This document shows, piece after piece, positions 1-7,725 of a DNA stretch of 21,074 nucleotides. The notes beneath the pieces were generated by a model. It ran no database searches. It was not told the origin of the DNA and was given only the letters and a program-made list of their open reading frames with translations. The stretch's first letter is position 1; each line of letters starts with the position of its first letter. The translations under genes were made by a program, and so were the position numbers. Origin of the DNA: Alphaproteobacteria bacterium (GTDB taxonomy: Bacteria > Pseudomonadota > Alphaproteobacteria > Rickettsiales > UBA6187); the NCBI GenBank assembly GCA_024280585.1, contig JAJRPW010000009.1, forward strand, positions 1-21,074, in the 5' to 3' direction.

Positions 1-612
1 GAAAAAAATCCGTATTCCGTGATTTTACTAGATGAAATCGAGAAAGCCCACCCGGATATTTATAATGTATTACTACAAATTATGGATTATGGACGCGTGA
101 CTGATAATAACGGTAAGGAGTTGAATTTCAGAAATTCCATAATAATTATGACCACAAATGCTGGCGCGCAAGAAGTTAGCAAAGCCCCGATGGGATTCAA
201 CAAAGAGTCGCGAGAAGGCGAAGATTCGGATGTTATAAACCAGATATTTTCACCAGAATTCAGAAATAGACTGGATGCAATCGTTCCGTTTTCATCACTA
301 TCAGACGAAGTGATTACAAAAGTTGTGGATAAGTTTGTTGTAGAATTACAATCACAATTAGCAGACAAGGCTATAAAAATCGAAGTGAGCAAAAAAGCCA
401 GGGAATACTTGATAAAAAAAGGATATGACCCACAAAATGGAGCAAGGCCGCTTGACCGTGTTATTGACAATGAAATAAAAAAACCGCTTGCTGAGGAAAT
501 ATTGTTTGGAAAATTGGCAAAAGGCGGTAAGGTGAAGGTCGATTGCAAAAAAGATGGATTATCATTATCTATCGCAAGCGTGCGTTCAGGGACTAAACAA
601 GCGGTAACATAA
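1..612 (+). CDS. clpA: ATP-dependent Clp protease ATP-binding subunit ClpA, C-terminal part (5' end outside window)
   Basis: This is the C-terminal end of a Hsp100 AAA+ unfoldase, which feeds substrates to the ClpP protease in the cytoplasm. The frame is open from base 1, so the gene starts upstream; the GTG at 19 is an internal valine codon. Visible parts of the second AAA+ module are the Walker B region (ILLDEIEKAHPD), the stretch TDNNGKELNFRN, the sensor-1 segment MTTNAG and the sensor-2 segment GARPLDRVI with its arginine. TDNNG followed by FRN is typical of ClpA; ClpB usually has TDGQG there, so ClpA is preferred. The Clp C-terminal D2 small domain is complete and the protein ends in a short polar tail. 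The next gene starts one base after the stop codon, which suggests cotranscription. Whether clpS lies upstream cannot be seen. Confidence 0.93.
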   Translation, partial: EKNPYSVILLDEIEKAHPDIYNVLLQIMDYGRVTDNNGKELNFRNSIIIMTTNAGAQEVSKAPMGFNKESREGEDSDVINQIFSPEFRNRLDAIVPFSSLSDEVITKVVDKFVVELQSQLADKAIKIEVSKKAREYLIKKGYDPQNGARPLDRVIDNEIKKPLAEEILFGKLAKGGKVKVDCKKDGLSLSIASVRSGTKQAVT

Positions 613-613
613 C

Positions 614-1525
614 ATGAAGTCTACGATATCAGCCAAAAGAAAGAATGATGCTGTCATAACTATCAGACAAAATAATCGTAATAAAAAAATTGAAATAATG
701 TCAATGAATCTGGCTGCTGAAAAGATGATCGGACATTCATCAACAGATATGTATGGCAAAGATTTCTCAATTATTTTACCCGAGAGAATCAAGGATTTAA
801 TCGAGAGCTATGTCGATTTTGAAGGCGGAATGGGCAGCGATTTTTTGGCTGTGGCGAGAAGAGTTCCGAATTTCCAGCTGATTAACAAGTTTGGTGATGA
901 AATCCCGGTTAGCTTAAAAGTTTTTAATCTGGTGGCCAATAACGCCGAGGTGCAGGAATATGAGCTTTTAATGCGCGATATCACCTTAATCAGCAAAATT
1001 GAGGAACTCAAAGAACATATCTCCGCCAATCGCGATGAGGCCATTGACCCGCATACTGGTTTGCCGAGCGAAGTGGCTGTGCAGGACGCATTATCGACGG
1101 TGAAACTATATGTCGATCAGTTTAATTTAGAGGCGAGTTTCGCTATAATTTCCGTTGATTTTATCGAGCCTTATCTTGAAAATTATGGTGAAGATGAAAG
1201 CGATAAAATCGTTAAAAACATTGGCGTCATATCGCAAGAATGCTGTCGTGATGAAGATTTGGTCGGGCATTTGGGCGAGGGATATATCGGCGCGGTTCTG
1301 CTTGATTGTAATGCAAGCGATGCAGCTTCGGTAATTTCCCGCATTCAAAAGAAAATTGACTCCGCCGGCATTATCATCGGCAGTGATCAGGTTACATCCA
1401 ATGAAATCAGCATTGTCTACTCGCAGCTAAGCCAGGGCGTCGAACTGGCAACTATCATAGATAACTGCCGCGCTGGCCTGTCACAAGTCGTTAGCTCCGA
1501 AACAAAGCGGGTTTTGCAGGTTTAA
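614..1525 (+). CDS. PAS domain protein with a degenerate (probably inactive) GGDEF domain
   Basis: The 303-residue protein has no signal peptide or membrane segment, so it is probably cytoplasmic. Residues about 12-125 look like a PAS sensor domain (NLAAEKMIGHSSTDMYGKDF, then GDEIPVSLKVF and LLMRDIT near its end). A short helical linker follows. Residues about 145-295 look like a GGDEF fold: it opens with DPHTGLP, the usual DxLTGLxN-type entry motif, and has DEDLVGHL before the active-site turn. The signature itself reads GEGYI (residues 221-225) instead of GG[DE]EF, so diguanylate cyclase activity is unlikely and a binding or partner-sensing role is more plausible. No EAL domain is present. 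The start lies one base after the clpA stop, without a strong Shine-Dalgarno sequence, as in translational coupling. The stop codon overlaps that of the convergent gene on the other strand. The domain calls are firm; the signal sensed is unknown. Confidence 0.8.
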   Translation: MKSTISAKRKNDAVITIRQNNRNKKIEIMSMNLAAEKMIGHSSTDMYGKDFSIILPERIKDLIESYVDFEGGMGSDFLAVARRVPNFQLINKFGDEIPVSLKVFNLVANNAEVQEYELLMRDITLISKIEELKEHISANRDEAIDPHTGLPSEVAVQDALSTVKLYVDQFNLEASFAIISVDFIEPYLENYGEDESDKIVKNIGVISQECCRDEDLVGHLGEGYIGAVLLDCNASDAASVISRIQKKIDSAGIIIGSDQVTSNEISIVYSQLSQGVELATIIDNCRAGLSQVVSSETKRVLQV

Positions 1526-2469
1526 GAACGCCCGCCTACTTCGCGATGAGCTACTCGAAGCGGAGGATCTAGATAAGAGTTAGAATCCGATGATGATTCA
1601 GCGGAGGAAGAGCGCGAAGAGCTGGAGGTTAACTCCGACGACGTGCTTTTTGACTCTGAACCCGAAGCAGACACACCACTTCCACTTGTCGAATATGATG
1701 AATATGACGATCCTGAACCAGATTCTGTGCTGGAGCTTTGTGAGCGAGAACCAGAACCAGAACGCCCAAGCCACTCAACATGGGAACCTGAAGAACTAGC
1801 CGACGCACTTTTAGACCCGGAATTCGAGCATTCAGGAGGAGCTAAACCTACGCTATCAGGTGAGGAAGATTCGTTATCCCCGCCGTTATATGCAGGTGCA
1901 GAAGAATCTTCGCCAGCAGATTCAGAATATGAGTAAGAATCACTAGAATCAGACCCTTTATTACTTCTATCTTTGGTCGGCTCAGAGCCTGAATACGAGT
2001 ATGAGTCCCCAACAGAACTAGCAGAAACAACTGTATTTAGAGCAGGCATAGCTCGATCAAGTAATATTTGACCATTCCTAAGATCGTTAAGGTTGCTTTC
2101 TTTAAGCTGCACAACCCTTTTCAAATGCCCAATCTCTGTATTTTGCTCCCTTACATCTCTTCTTAACCTTTTAACTGTACCTTCCAAATCTACATTTTTA
2201 GCCCGTAATTCTTGGTTTTCTTTCTTATAAGCCACCTCTTTTGTCACTTTCGCTACTAACGCAGATTCTTCTTGCACTGGCGTAGCAGATGCTTCCGACA
2301 CTGGTCTTCTTGCGCGTTGACTAGGATTAACCCTTGCACCGCCTTGCTGATCACCGCCTTGTGTTCTTAATTGTGTTGTAGACTCTTCTTGCTGACTGGT
2401 TAAGCAACGAGGGGTTAAGGCTTTTTTAACTCTTTTCCAGGATTCTGAATTTTCTGTATTTTCTGGCAT
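1522..2469 (-). CDS. Unrecognised protein: coiled coil plus long serine-rich low-complexity tail
   Basis: I do not recognise this 315-residue protein. Residues 1-67 are polar and probably disordered (rich in Q, T, R and G). Residues about 68-135 form a likely coiled coil with heptad-like Leu/Val spacing (ENQELRAKNVDLEGTVKRL). Residues 149-300 are low complexity: by my count 65 of 152 are serine, mixed with Gly, Tyr, Glu and Asp, including SYSYS-type runs. There is no signal peptide or membrane segment. This strand is chosen because the frame is longest here, because AAGGAAG (2476-2482) is well placed as a Shine-Dalgarno sequence before the ATG, and because the coiled coil makes sense. An acidic open frame on the other strand (1643-1936) is treated as a shadow. 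The gene converges on the PAS gene; both stop codons share the bases TTAA. A secreted or surface substrate is possible, given the T4SS genes 2.4 kb away, but this is inference. Confidence 0.7.
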   Translation of the reverse strand: MPENTENSESWKRVKKALTPRCLTSQQEESTTQLRTQGGDQQGGARVNPSQRARRPVSEASATPVQEESALVAKVTKEVAYKKENQELRAKNVDLEGTVKRLRRDVREQNTEIGHLKRVVQLKESNLNDLRNGQILLDRAMPALNTVVSASSVGDSYSYSGSEPTKDRSNKGSDSSDSYSYSESAGEDSSAPAYNGGDNESSSPDSVGLAPPECSNSGSKSASASSSGSHVEWLGRSGSGSRSQSSSTESGSGSSYSSYSTSGSGVSASGSESKSTSSELTSSSSRSSSAESSSDSNSYLDPPLRVAHREVGGRS

Positions 2470-2615
2470 TATTATCTTCCTTATAAATTATTATTTCCAT
2501 CTACGTCGCGCACTTATGTCACAAAAACGTTTGACCGTCAAGTGGTTAATTAATTAATGATTAACTGCAACTATTATTACTTTGATATTCCCGGCAATAA
2601 AGAATAAAATACCAG

Positions 2616-2636
2616 CAACTAACAACTAACAACTAA
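2616..2636. repeat. Three tandem copies of CAACTAA in the recG leader
   Basis: Three exact 7-base units run head to tail and end two bases before the recG ATG, where a ribosome binding site would be expected. The rest of the 169-bp divergent gap (2470-2638) is A+T-rich and holds a small inverted repeat, GTTAAT (2544-2549) against ATTAAC (2559-2564). I see no clear sigma-70 promoter, though both flanking genes must be expressed from this gap. Confidence 0.6.
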
Positions 2637-2638
2637 TT

Positions 2639-4726
2639 ATGCGACCAGAAATATTATTTGCGCTATTTACTGATATAAAAACTTTGCCGGGGATCGGAGC
2701 GAAGACACGATTCCTATACGAAAAATTGGCTGGAACCCGCCTGATTGACCTTATATATCACCTGCCATCCGCTTGCATTGACCGTCGCGCCATGCCCTCC
2801 ATCATGGACATGAAGGACGGGATTGTCGCAACATCCATCGTGCAAATCGAGGAGCATATCCCGCCGGCCAGGCCTCGCGACAAAAATTCTCCGTTCAAAG
2901 TTCGTTGCTATAATGAGACTGGTTTTTTGACCCTGGTTTTCTTTCGAGCTTATCCAGATTACCTCAAAAAACAACTGCCCATCGGCGAAAAACGAGCCAT
3001 AAGCGGCAAGGTTGAACGATTTGGCGGTGAGGTGCAAATCGCCCATCCGGACTATATCGAACCAGTTTCAAGGCTAAAAGACATCCAAAAAATTGAACCT
3101 GTATACCCCTTAACCGCTGGACTTGGCCAAAAAAACCTGCGTAAATCACTTACCGCAGCACTGGATAAAACCCCGAATTTGCCTGAATGGATCGACCCGT
3201 TTTTTATGAAACGCAATAACTGGCAAAGCTGGAAAAAATCTCTGCTAAAGGCTCATAACCCCGAAACTGACGCAGAAATTGAATCAAGCCCAGCAAAAAA
3301 CAGGCTGGCCTACGATGAATTATTAGCAAGCCAACTTGCGCTAAAAATCGTCAGAAAACATGTAAGCCATGTCAAAGGCCGATCGATAAAAGGCGGCGGT
3401 GATTTACGACAAAAACTCCTTGAAAAACTACCATTTAAACTAACAAATGGGCAGGAAGAAGTCATAAAACAAATTCATGCCGATCAGGAATCAGAAGAAC
3501 GCATGATGCGCCTTTTGCAAGGGGATGTCGGCAGCGGAAAGACTGTTGTGGCCTTATTTTCCGCGCTAAATGCGGTTGAGGCCGGCAAGCAGGCAGCGAT
3601 TATGGCCCCGACGGAAATTCTAGCCGGTCAGCATTATAAATGGATTAGCGAAATCACCGACGAGATAGGCATTAATATAGGCTATTTAGTTGGATCAATA
3701 AAGGGCAAGCAGCGCGCCCAGCTTTTAGAACAGCTTGAAAATGGTGAAATTGACCTATTAATCGGCACTCATGCTTTGTTCCAGGATAAAGTTATTTTCA
3801 AAAATCTCGGGCTGGCGATTATTGATGAACAACACAGATTCGGCGTAAATCAACGCCTTTCATTGGCTAATAAAGGCCAGAATATCGACATGCTGCTTAT
3901 GACCGCCACACCGATTCCGCGAACGCTGACCCTTGCTATGTACGGTGATATGGAGGTTTCCTTGCTAAAAGACAAACCGGCTGGACGCAAGGAAATTAAT
4001 ACAAAAGTTTTGCCTGCATCAAAGATTGATCCGATATTAGACGGCATCGGCCGCGTGATAGAAAAGGGGCAAAAAACCTATTGGATTTGCCCGTTAGTAG
4101 AGGAGTCTGAACTGATAGATTTGGCTGCAGCAGAGAATCGTTATAATGAATTTAGACGTGTTTTTGGTCATAATAAGGTCGGCCTGGTGCATGGAAAAAT
4201 GCCTACAAACGAGCGTCAGGAAGTGATGTTAAAATTCCGCGATGGCGAGATTGATTTGCTGGTTGCGACAACAGTAATTGAGGTTGGTGTTGATGTGAAA
4301 GACGCAACTGTAATTGTTATCGAACATGCGGAAAGATTTGGCCTGTCGCAATTGCACCAGTTACGCGGCCGTGTTGGGCGAAATGACATGAATTCATCCT
4401 GTATTTTGCTTTATCATGCTTTGGGTGAAATCGCCAAAGAACGCCTGACAATCATGCGCGAAAGTAATGATGGGTTTTATCTGGCGGAAGAAGATCTGAG
4501 GCTGCGCGGCGGCGGCGAAGTTTTGGGTACTAAACAATCTGGCCTGCCCAATTTTAAAATCGCTAATTTAACCGAGCATTTTGACCTGTTAAAGGCCGCA
4601 AATGACGACTCAAAACTAATTATGCAAACCGACCCTGACCTGCAAACCACCCGCGGCAAAGCATTACGAACACTGCTATATCTATTTGAATATGACTCTC
4701 AGATGAAATATCTGAAGGTGGGATAG
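2639..4726 (+). CDS. recG: ATP-dependent DNA helicase RecG
   Basis: RecG is a superfamily 2 helicase that remodels stalled replication forks and branch-migrates Holliday junctions in the cytoplasm. The 695-residue length fits the family. The N-terminus MRPEILFALF...LPGIGAKT is typical of alphaproteobacterial RecG and supports this ATG. The wedge (OB-fold) domain lies at about residues 55-150. Walker A is GDVGSGKT (295-302), the Walker B/DExH box is DEQH (396-399) followed by RFG, motif III is MTATPIPRTLTL, and motif VI is QLRGRVGR (574-581). The C-terminal segment DLRLRGGGEVLGTKQSG is the RecG-type region after the helicase lobes. All catalytic motifs look intact. There is no clear Shine-Dalgarno sequence; the bases before the start are the CAACTAA repeat. 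Its downstream neighbour is the T4SS operon, with 125 bp between. Confidence 0.96.
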   Translation: MRPEILFALFTDIKTLPGIGAKTRFLYEKLAGTRLIDLIYHLPSACIDRRAMPSIMDMKDGIVATSIVQIEEHIPPARPRDKNSPFKVRCYNETGFLTLVFFRAYPDYLKKQLPIGEKRAISGKVERFGGEVQIAHPDYIEPVSRLKDIQKIEPVYPLTAGLGQKNLRKSLTAALDKTPNLPEWIDPFFMKRNNWQSWKKSLLKAHNPETDAEIESSPAKNRLAYDELLASQLALKIVRKHVSHVKGRSIKGGGDLRQKLLEKLPFKLTNGQEEVIKQIHADQESEERMMRLLQGDVGSGKTVVALFSALNAVEAGKQAAIMAPTEILAGQHYKWISEITDEIGINIGYLVGSIKGKQRAQLLEQLENGEIDLLIGTHALFQDKVIFKNLGLAIIDEQHRFGVNQRLSLANKGQNIDMLLMTATPIPRTLTLAMYGDMEVSLLKDKPAGRKEINTKVLPASKIDPILDGIGRVIEKGQKTYWICPLVEESELIDLAAAENRYNEFRRVFGHNKVGLVHGKMPTNERQEVMLKFRDGEIDLLVATTVIEVGVDVKDATVIVIEHAERFGLSQLHQLRGRVGRNDMNSSCILLYHALGEIAKERLTIMRESNDGFYLAEEDLRLRGGGEVLGTKQSGLPNFKIANLTEHFDLLKAANDDSKLIMQTDPDLQTTRGKALRTLLYLFEYDSQMKYLKVG

Positions 4727-4851
4727 TGACAACCAGAATATTCCATAAAAAAATTGCTATTATTATGATAATATAGTAGTCTGAAAGTATATGTTATAGT
4801 GGATTAAAATTCACCGCAAAATAAGCAATTTAACTAGAGTATTCGTAGGTA
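4727..4851 (+). promoter_or_regulatory. A+T-rich gap expected to hold the T4SS operon promoter
   Basis: These 125 bases separate recG from virB8, the first gene of a tightly packed operon, so a promoter is expected here. Possible -10 hexamers are GATAAT (4767-4772) and TATAGT (4795-4800), but neither has a convincing -35 at 16-18 bp. No strong terminator hairpin for recG is visible, so read-through from recG is possible. Before virB8 only a weak TAGG (4845-4848) resembles a ribosome binding site. Confidence 0.3.
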
Positions 4852-5547
4852 ATGGACTTTTTTAAAAAGAAAAACTCTGAAGATACAATAGAAGCAAAGA
4901 AAAGCTGGTATGCAGACCGCTACCAAAGCGTTGTGGTACAGCGCAACCTGCTGTTATTACTAACTATATCGGCTCTTATTGGCATTGTGGTTGCAGTATT
5001 AATCGTGGTTCAGGTGACCACCAGCAAAACAATCGAACCATTCGTAATAGAAATCGAAGAAAAAACCGGCATAACCAACGTTATCCGCCCGCTTTTAAAA
5101 GAAAAATTCGCCTATGATGAAGCGTTACGAAAATACTTCATAATGAAATATATGAATGCGCGGGAAACTTACAGCAATAACAGTTTTAAATATAATTATT
5201 ATACAGTAGCAAGATTACTATCCACATCGAAAGTGAATGCCAGCTTCAGAAGGAGCGTAAATGTTAACAACCCTGGCAGCCCGCTAAGGCTTGGCCAAAA
5301 CGGTACAAAATCAATAAAAATCAAATCCACTTCGTTACTAACCACAGCTAAAAGAGGAGCTGGTTTTACGGTACAAATTCGTTTTGCTTCAACGACAACA
5401 AATTCTGACAATAAATCAACAACGAGGCATAAAATCGCCACAATGAGTTTTAATTATTTTGATCTTGTATTAACCGAAAAAGAGCGCAATATTAACCCAC
5501 TTGGATTCCAGGTTACAAGTTACAGGGTAGATAATGAAACTATATAA
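4852..5547 (+). CDS. virB8: Type IV secretion system protein VirB8
   Basis: VirB8 is a bitopic inner-membrane protein whose periplasmic domain (NTF2-like fold) nucleates T4SS assembly and contacts VirB9 and VirB10. The 231-residue product has a short charged cytoplasmic N-terminus, one membrane segment at about residues 33-53 and a periplasmic domain. The segment SWYADRYQSVVVQRN just before the membrane helix and NPLGFQVTSYRVDNE at the end are characteristic VirB8 features. Length and layout match the family. It is the first gene of the virB8-B9-B10-B11-D4 run, and the last 14 bases overlap virB9. The start codon is preceded by only a weak ribosome binding site. No other family fits as well. 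Confidence 0.93.
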   Translation: MDFFKKKNSEDTIEAKKSWYADRYQSVVVQRNLLLLLTISALIGIVVAVLIVVQVTTSKTIEPFVIEIEEKTGITNVIRPLLKEKFAYDEALRKYFIMKYMNARETYSNNSFKYNYYTVARLLSTSKVNASFRRSVNVNNPGSPLRLGQNGTKSIKIKSTSLLTTAKRGAGFTVQIRFASTTTNSDNKSTTRHKIATMSFNYFDLVLTEKERNINPLGFQVTSYRVDNETI

Positions 5548-6298
5548 AACAGACTTCCGCCGAAACTTGATTTTTTATGCATTATTGTTACTAATGCCTC
5601 TATCCACCGCCCACAGTGCCGTGCCATTAACCACTGATAGTCGCATAAAAACCTTTGTTTACAATGAAAATGAGGTTTTTCATATAACTGTACATTATGG
5701 CTATCAATCCAATATAGAATTTGCAAAAGGTGAGGAAATTGAGACTTTATCAATAGGAAATTCATACTCCTGGAAAATAACTCCTGTGGGACGACGCTTA
5801 TTCCTTAAAGCCCTGGAAGGTGCTGCCCGCACGAACATGACTATTATCACCAATAAACATACCTACCAGATAGAGCTGGAATCGAAAGACCCTAATGACG
5901 CACTAGATGAAGAACTGGTCTATGTAGTCCGATTTTTCTATCCTGAAGATAGTTTTGACCGCCCTCCTGTAAAAATAAGCTCACAAATTTTTGTACCGCA
6001 GGAATTTAAAACAAAACAGAATTATAACTTCAATTACAGCCTTTCTGGCCCGGATTCCATCGCGCCTATGAAAGTATTTGACGACAATAAGTATACTTAC
6101 CTGAAATTTTCCAATAATAATGCCATAATTCCCCAGATATTTGTTATAAATAGCAATAAAAGCGAGGCAAGAACGAGTTATTCAAGGCAGGGGGAGTATA
6201 TCGTAATAAAAAAACTGGTGAATAAGCTTGCACTGCGACTTAATAAAGATGTGGTCTATGTATTTAATGAGCAGAACCAAATAAACGGGGCTTTTTGA
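5534..6298 (+). CDS. virB9: Type IV secretion system protein VirB9
   Basis: VirB9 is a periplasmic component of the T4SS outer-membrane core complex, which it forms with VirB10 and usually the lipoprotein VirB7. The 254-residue protein begins with a signal peptide (charged start, hydrophobic residues 11-24, likely cleavage near AHS-A at 28/29). An N-terminal beta domain follows (RIKTFVYNENEVFHI, then TPVGRRLFLK and TNMTIITNKHTYQIEL). After a linker, the C-terminal beta domain runs from about residue 165 (YNFNYSLSG) through PMKVFDDNKYTYLKF to the end. These are standard VirB9 landmarks. AGGG about 8 bases upstream serves as the ribosome binding site inside the end of virB8. The stop overlaps the virB10 start in TGATG. 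No virB7 lipoprotein gene is seen in the operon; such genes are tiny and may lie elsewhere. Confidence 0.93.
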   Translation: MKLYKTDFRRNLIFYALLLLMPLSTAHSAVPLTTDSRIKTFVYNENEVFHITVHYGYQSNIEFAKGEEIETLSIGNSYSWKITPVGRRLFLKALEGAARTNMTIITNKHTYQIELESKDPNDALDEELVYVVRFFYPEDSFDRPPVKISSQIFVPQEFKTKQNYNFNYSLSGPDSIAPMKVFDDNKYTYLKFSNNNAIIPQIFVINSNKSEARTSYSRQGEYIVIKKLVNKLALRLNKDVVYVFNEQNQINGAF

Positions 6299-7707
6299 TG
6301 GAGAATTACAGCCCGGATGATGATTATGACAATGCTGATATTAATGAGCCCATGGCACAGGTGATGGATGATGGGTTGCCATCTGATAATATAGAAATCG
6401 AAAATGCCCAATCGCAAGTTGCCTCCGCCCCAACTAAGAATATTCTGATTATGGCCATTTTGGGGATAGCATCTATTATTTTCCTTTATAATATGATTTT
6501 TAAGGAAGAAGAAGGGGTCAAAGAGCAAAAAAAACTGGCAGAAATAGAAAAATCACAGCCGGTTGAACTTGCGCAAAAACCTGCTCAAGCAGAGGAAGAA
6601 TCCCAAACCAGTGTTGGCTTTATAGGAACTCCTGACCTCCCTGACATTGAAGGGTTACAGCCACTGCCGCCACCTTCTGGTTTTGATGAGGCGCAGATTG
6701 ATTTCCCTAATCCTTTTGGCGATTTTGAGCCACCTATTGAAGAAAAAATTGAGCCTAAAAAAGCTCCGACAAAACCTGAAGTTGTTAAAGTTGCAGCGCC
6801 TATTATTGAAAAAGTTGCAGCACCTGTCATAAATGACCCCAAAGTCGCACCGGTAATAGTAGTTGTGGGTCCTTCAGCAGCGGAATTAGCCTCCAGAAAG
6901 GCTAACCGCAGAAAATCCGGGATGTTAATGATGAATGGGGGTGGCCGGCCATCTGAAAAAACCGGAACCGACGGCGATTCCGACCCTAATTTGGAAATTA
7001 TTTTGTCCAACAAGCTAAGCCGCACTTCTGCAGCCCAGGTTACAGCTACAAAAATTGGCAATACAAACTATTTAATTGCGCAAGGTAAAATGATTAATGC
7101 AGTTTTGGAAACAGCTATAAATACTGACCTTCCAGGCTCTTTGCGTGCCGTGATTAGCCGGGATGTATATGCTGAAACGGGAAATATAGTACTGATTCCA
7201 AGAGGCTCGCGACTTATCGGGGGGTATGATAATAACATAGAAGTGGGACAGAAAAGAATTGTTGTGAGCTGGAACAGGGTAATACGTCCTGACGGTGTTG
7301 ACATAGCGATTGATTCGCCTGGAACTGACCAATTGGGTCGCGCTGGAATCACTGGCCTGGTTGATAATAAATATTTTGAGATGTTTAGTAACTCTCTCTT
7401 GATTAGCGCGATTTCTATTGGTGGAACTATACTTTTGGATAAGGTTAAGGGAACTCAAAGCACTTCGTCCTCTACCACAACTAATACCAGTGGCGCCACA
7501 ACTAGCAGCTCTTCCGGTGCTCCAACTGACTTGGCTGTATTGGATTCCGTATCTAATTTAGGCGATGTAGCATCGAATATCGCGAAACGATTAGGGGATC
7601 AACAACCAACTATTATTGTTGATCAGGGATCCAGAATTAAAGTATTTGTAAATAAAGATTTAATTTTCCCGAGGGATAGTATCAATGATGTTAATTTCAT
7701 TGATTAG
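6298..7707 (+). CDS. virB10: Type IV secretion system protein VirB10 (TrbI-like)
   Basis: VirB10 spans both membranes in the T4SS core complex and passes energy signals from the ATPases to the outer-membrane gate. I start at the ATG at 6298, which overlaps the virB9 stop as TGATG; a TTG one codon upstream is the less likely alternative. The 469 residues show an acidic cytoplasmic tail, a membrane helix at about 48-67, a Pro/Ala/Glu/Lys-rich periplasmic stretch (about 70-200) and a C-terminal TrbI-type beta barrel. Landmarks include IPRGSRLIGGYD, VSWNRVIRPDGV and the helix NKYFEMFSNSLLISAIS, which matches the antenna helix of VirB10/TraF structures. A Ser/Thr-rich insert (residues about 386-407) follows that helix and would lie at the outer-membrane pore. 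No frameshift is seen. Confidence 0.93.
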   Translation: MENYSPDDDYDNADINEPMAQVMDDGLPSDNIEIENAQSQVASAPTKNILIMAILGIASIIFLYNMIFKEEEGVKEQKKLAEIEKSQPVELAQKPAQAEEESQTSVGFIGTPDLPDIEGLQPLPPPSGFDEAQIDFPNPFGDFEPPIEEKIEPKKAPTKPEVVKVAAPIIEKVAAPVINDPKVAPVIVVVGPSAAELASRKANRRKSGMLMMNGGGRPSEKTGTDGDSDPNLEIILSNKLSRTSAAQVTATKIGNTNYLIAQGKMINAVLETAINTDLPGSLRAVISRDVYAETGNIVLIPRGSRLIGGYDNNIEVGQKRIVVSWNRVIRPDGVDIAIDSPGTDQLGRAGITGLVDNKYFEMFSNSLLISAISIGGTILLDKVKGTQSTSSSTTTNTSGATTSSSSGAPTDLAVLDSVSNLGDVASNIAKRLGDQQPTIIVDQGSRIKVFVNKDLIFPRDSINDVNFID

Positions 7708-7725
7708 AATTGAGTAGTTATAAAA

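Noticed and set aside
19..21. GTG at 19 as a gene start
   Set aside because: The frame is open to base 1 and the upstream residues EKNPYS continue the ClpA sequence, so the gene is truncated by the window edge.
1643..1936. Plus-strand open frame of 97 acidic residues opposite the serine-rich gene
   Set aside because: It is a by-product of the low-complexity sequence on the minus strand. It has no ribosome binding site, and the minus-strand frame is longer with a good start and a coiled coil.
6295..6297. TTG as the virB10 start codon
   Set aside because: The next codon is an ATG that overlaps the virB9 stop in the common TGATG arrangement, so ATG at 6298 is the better start.
6585..7061. Minus-strand open frame of 158 codons inside virB10
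   Set aside because: It lies wholly within a clear VirB10 coding region and its translation shows no recognisable domain.
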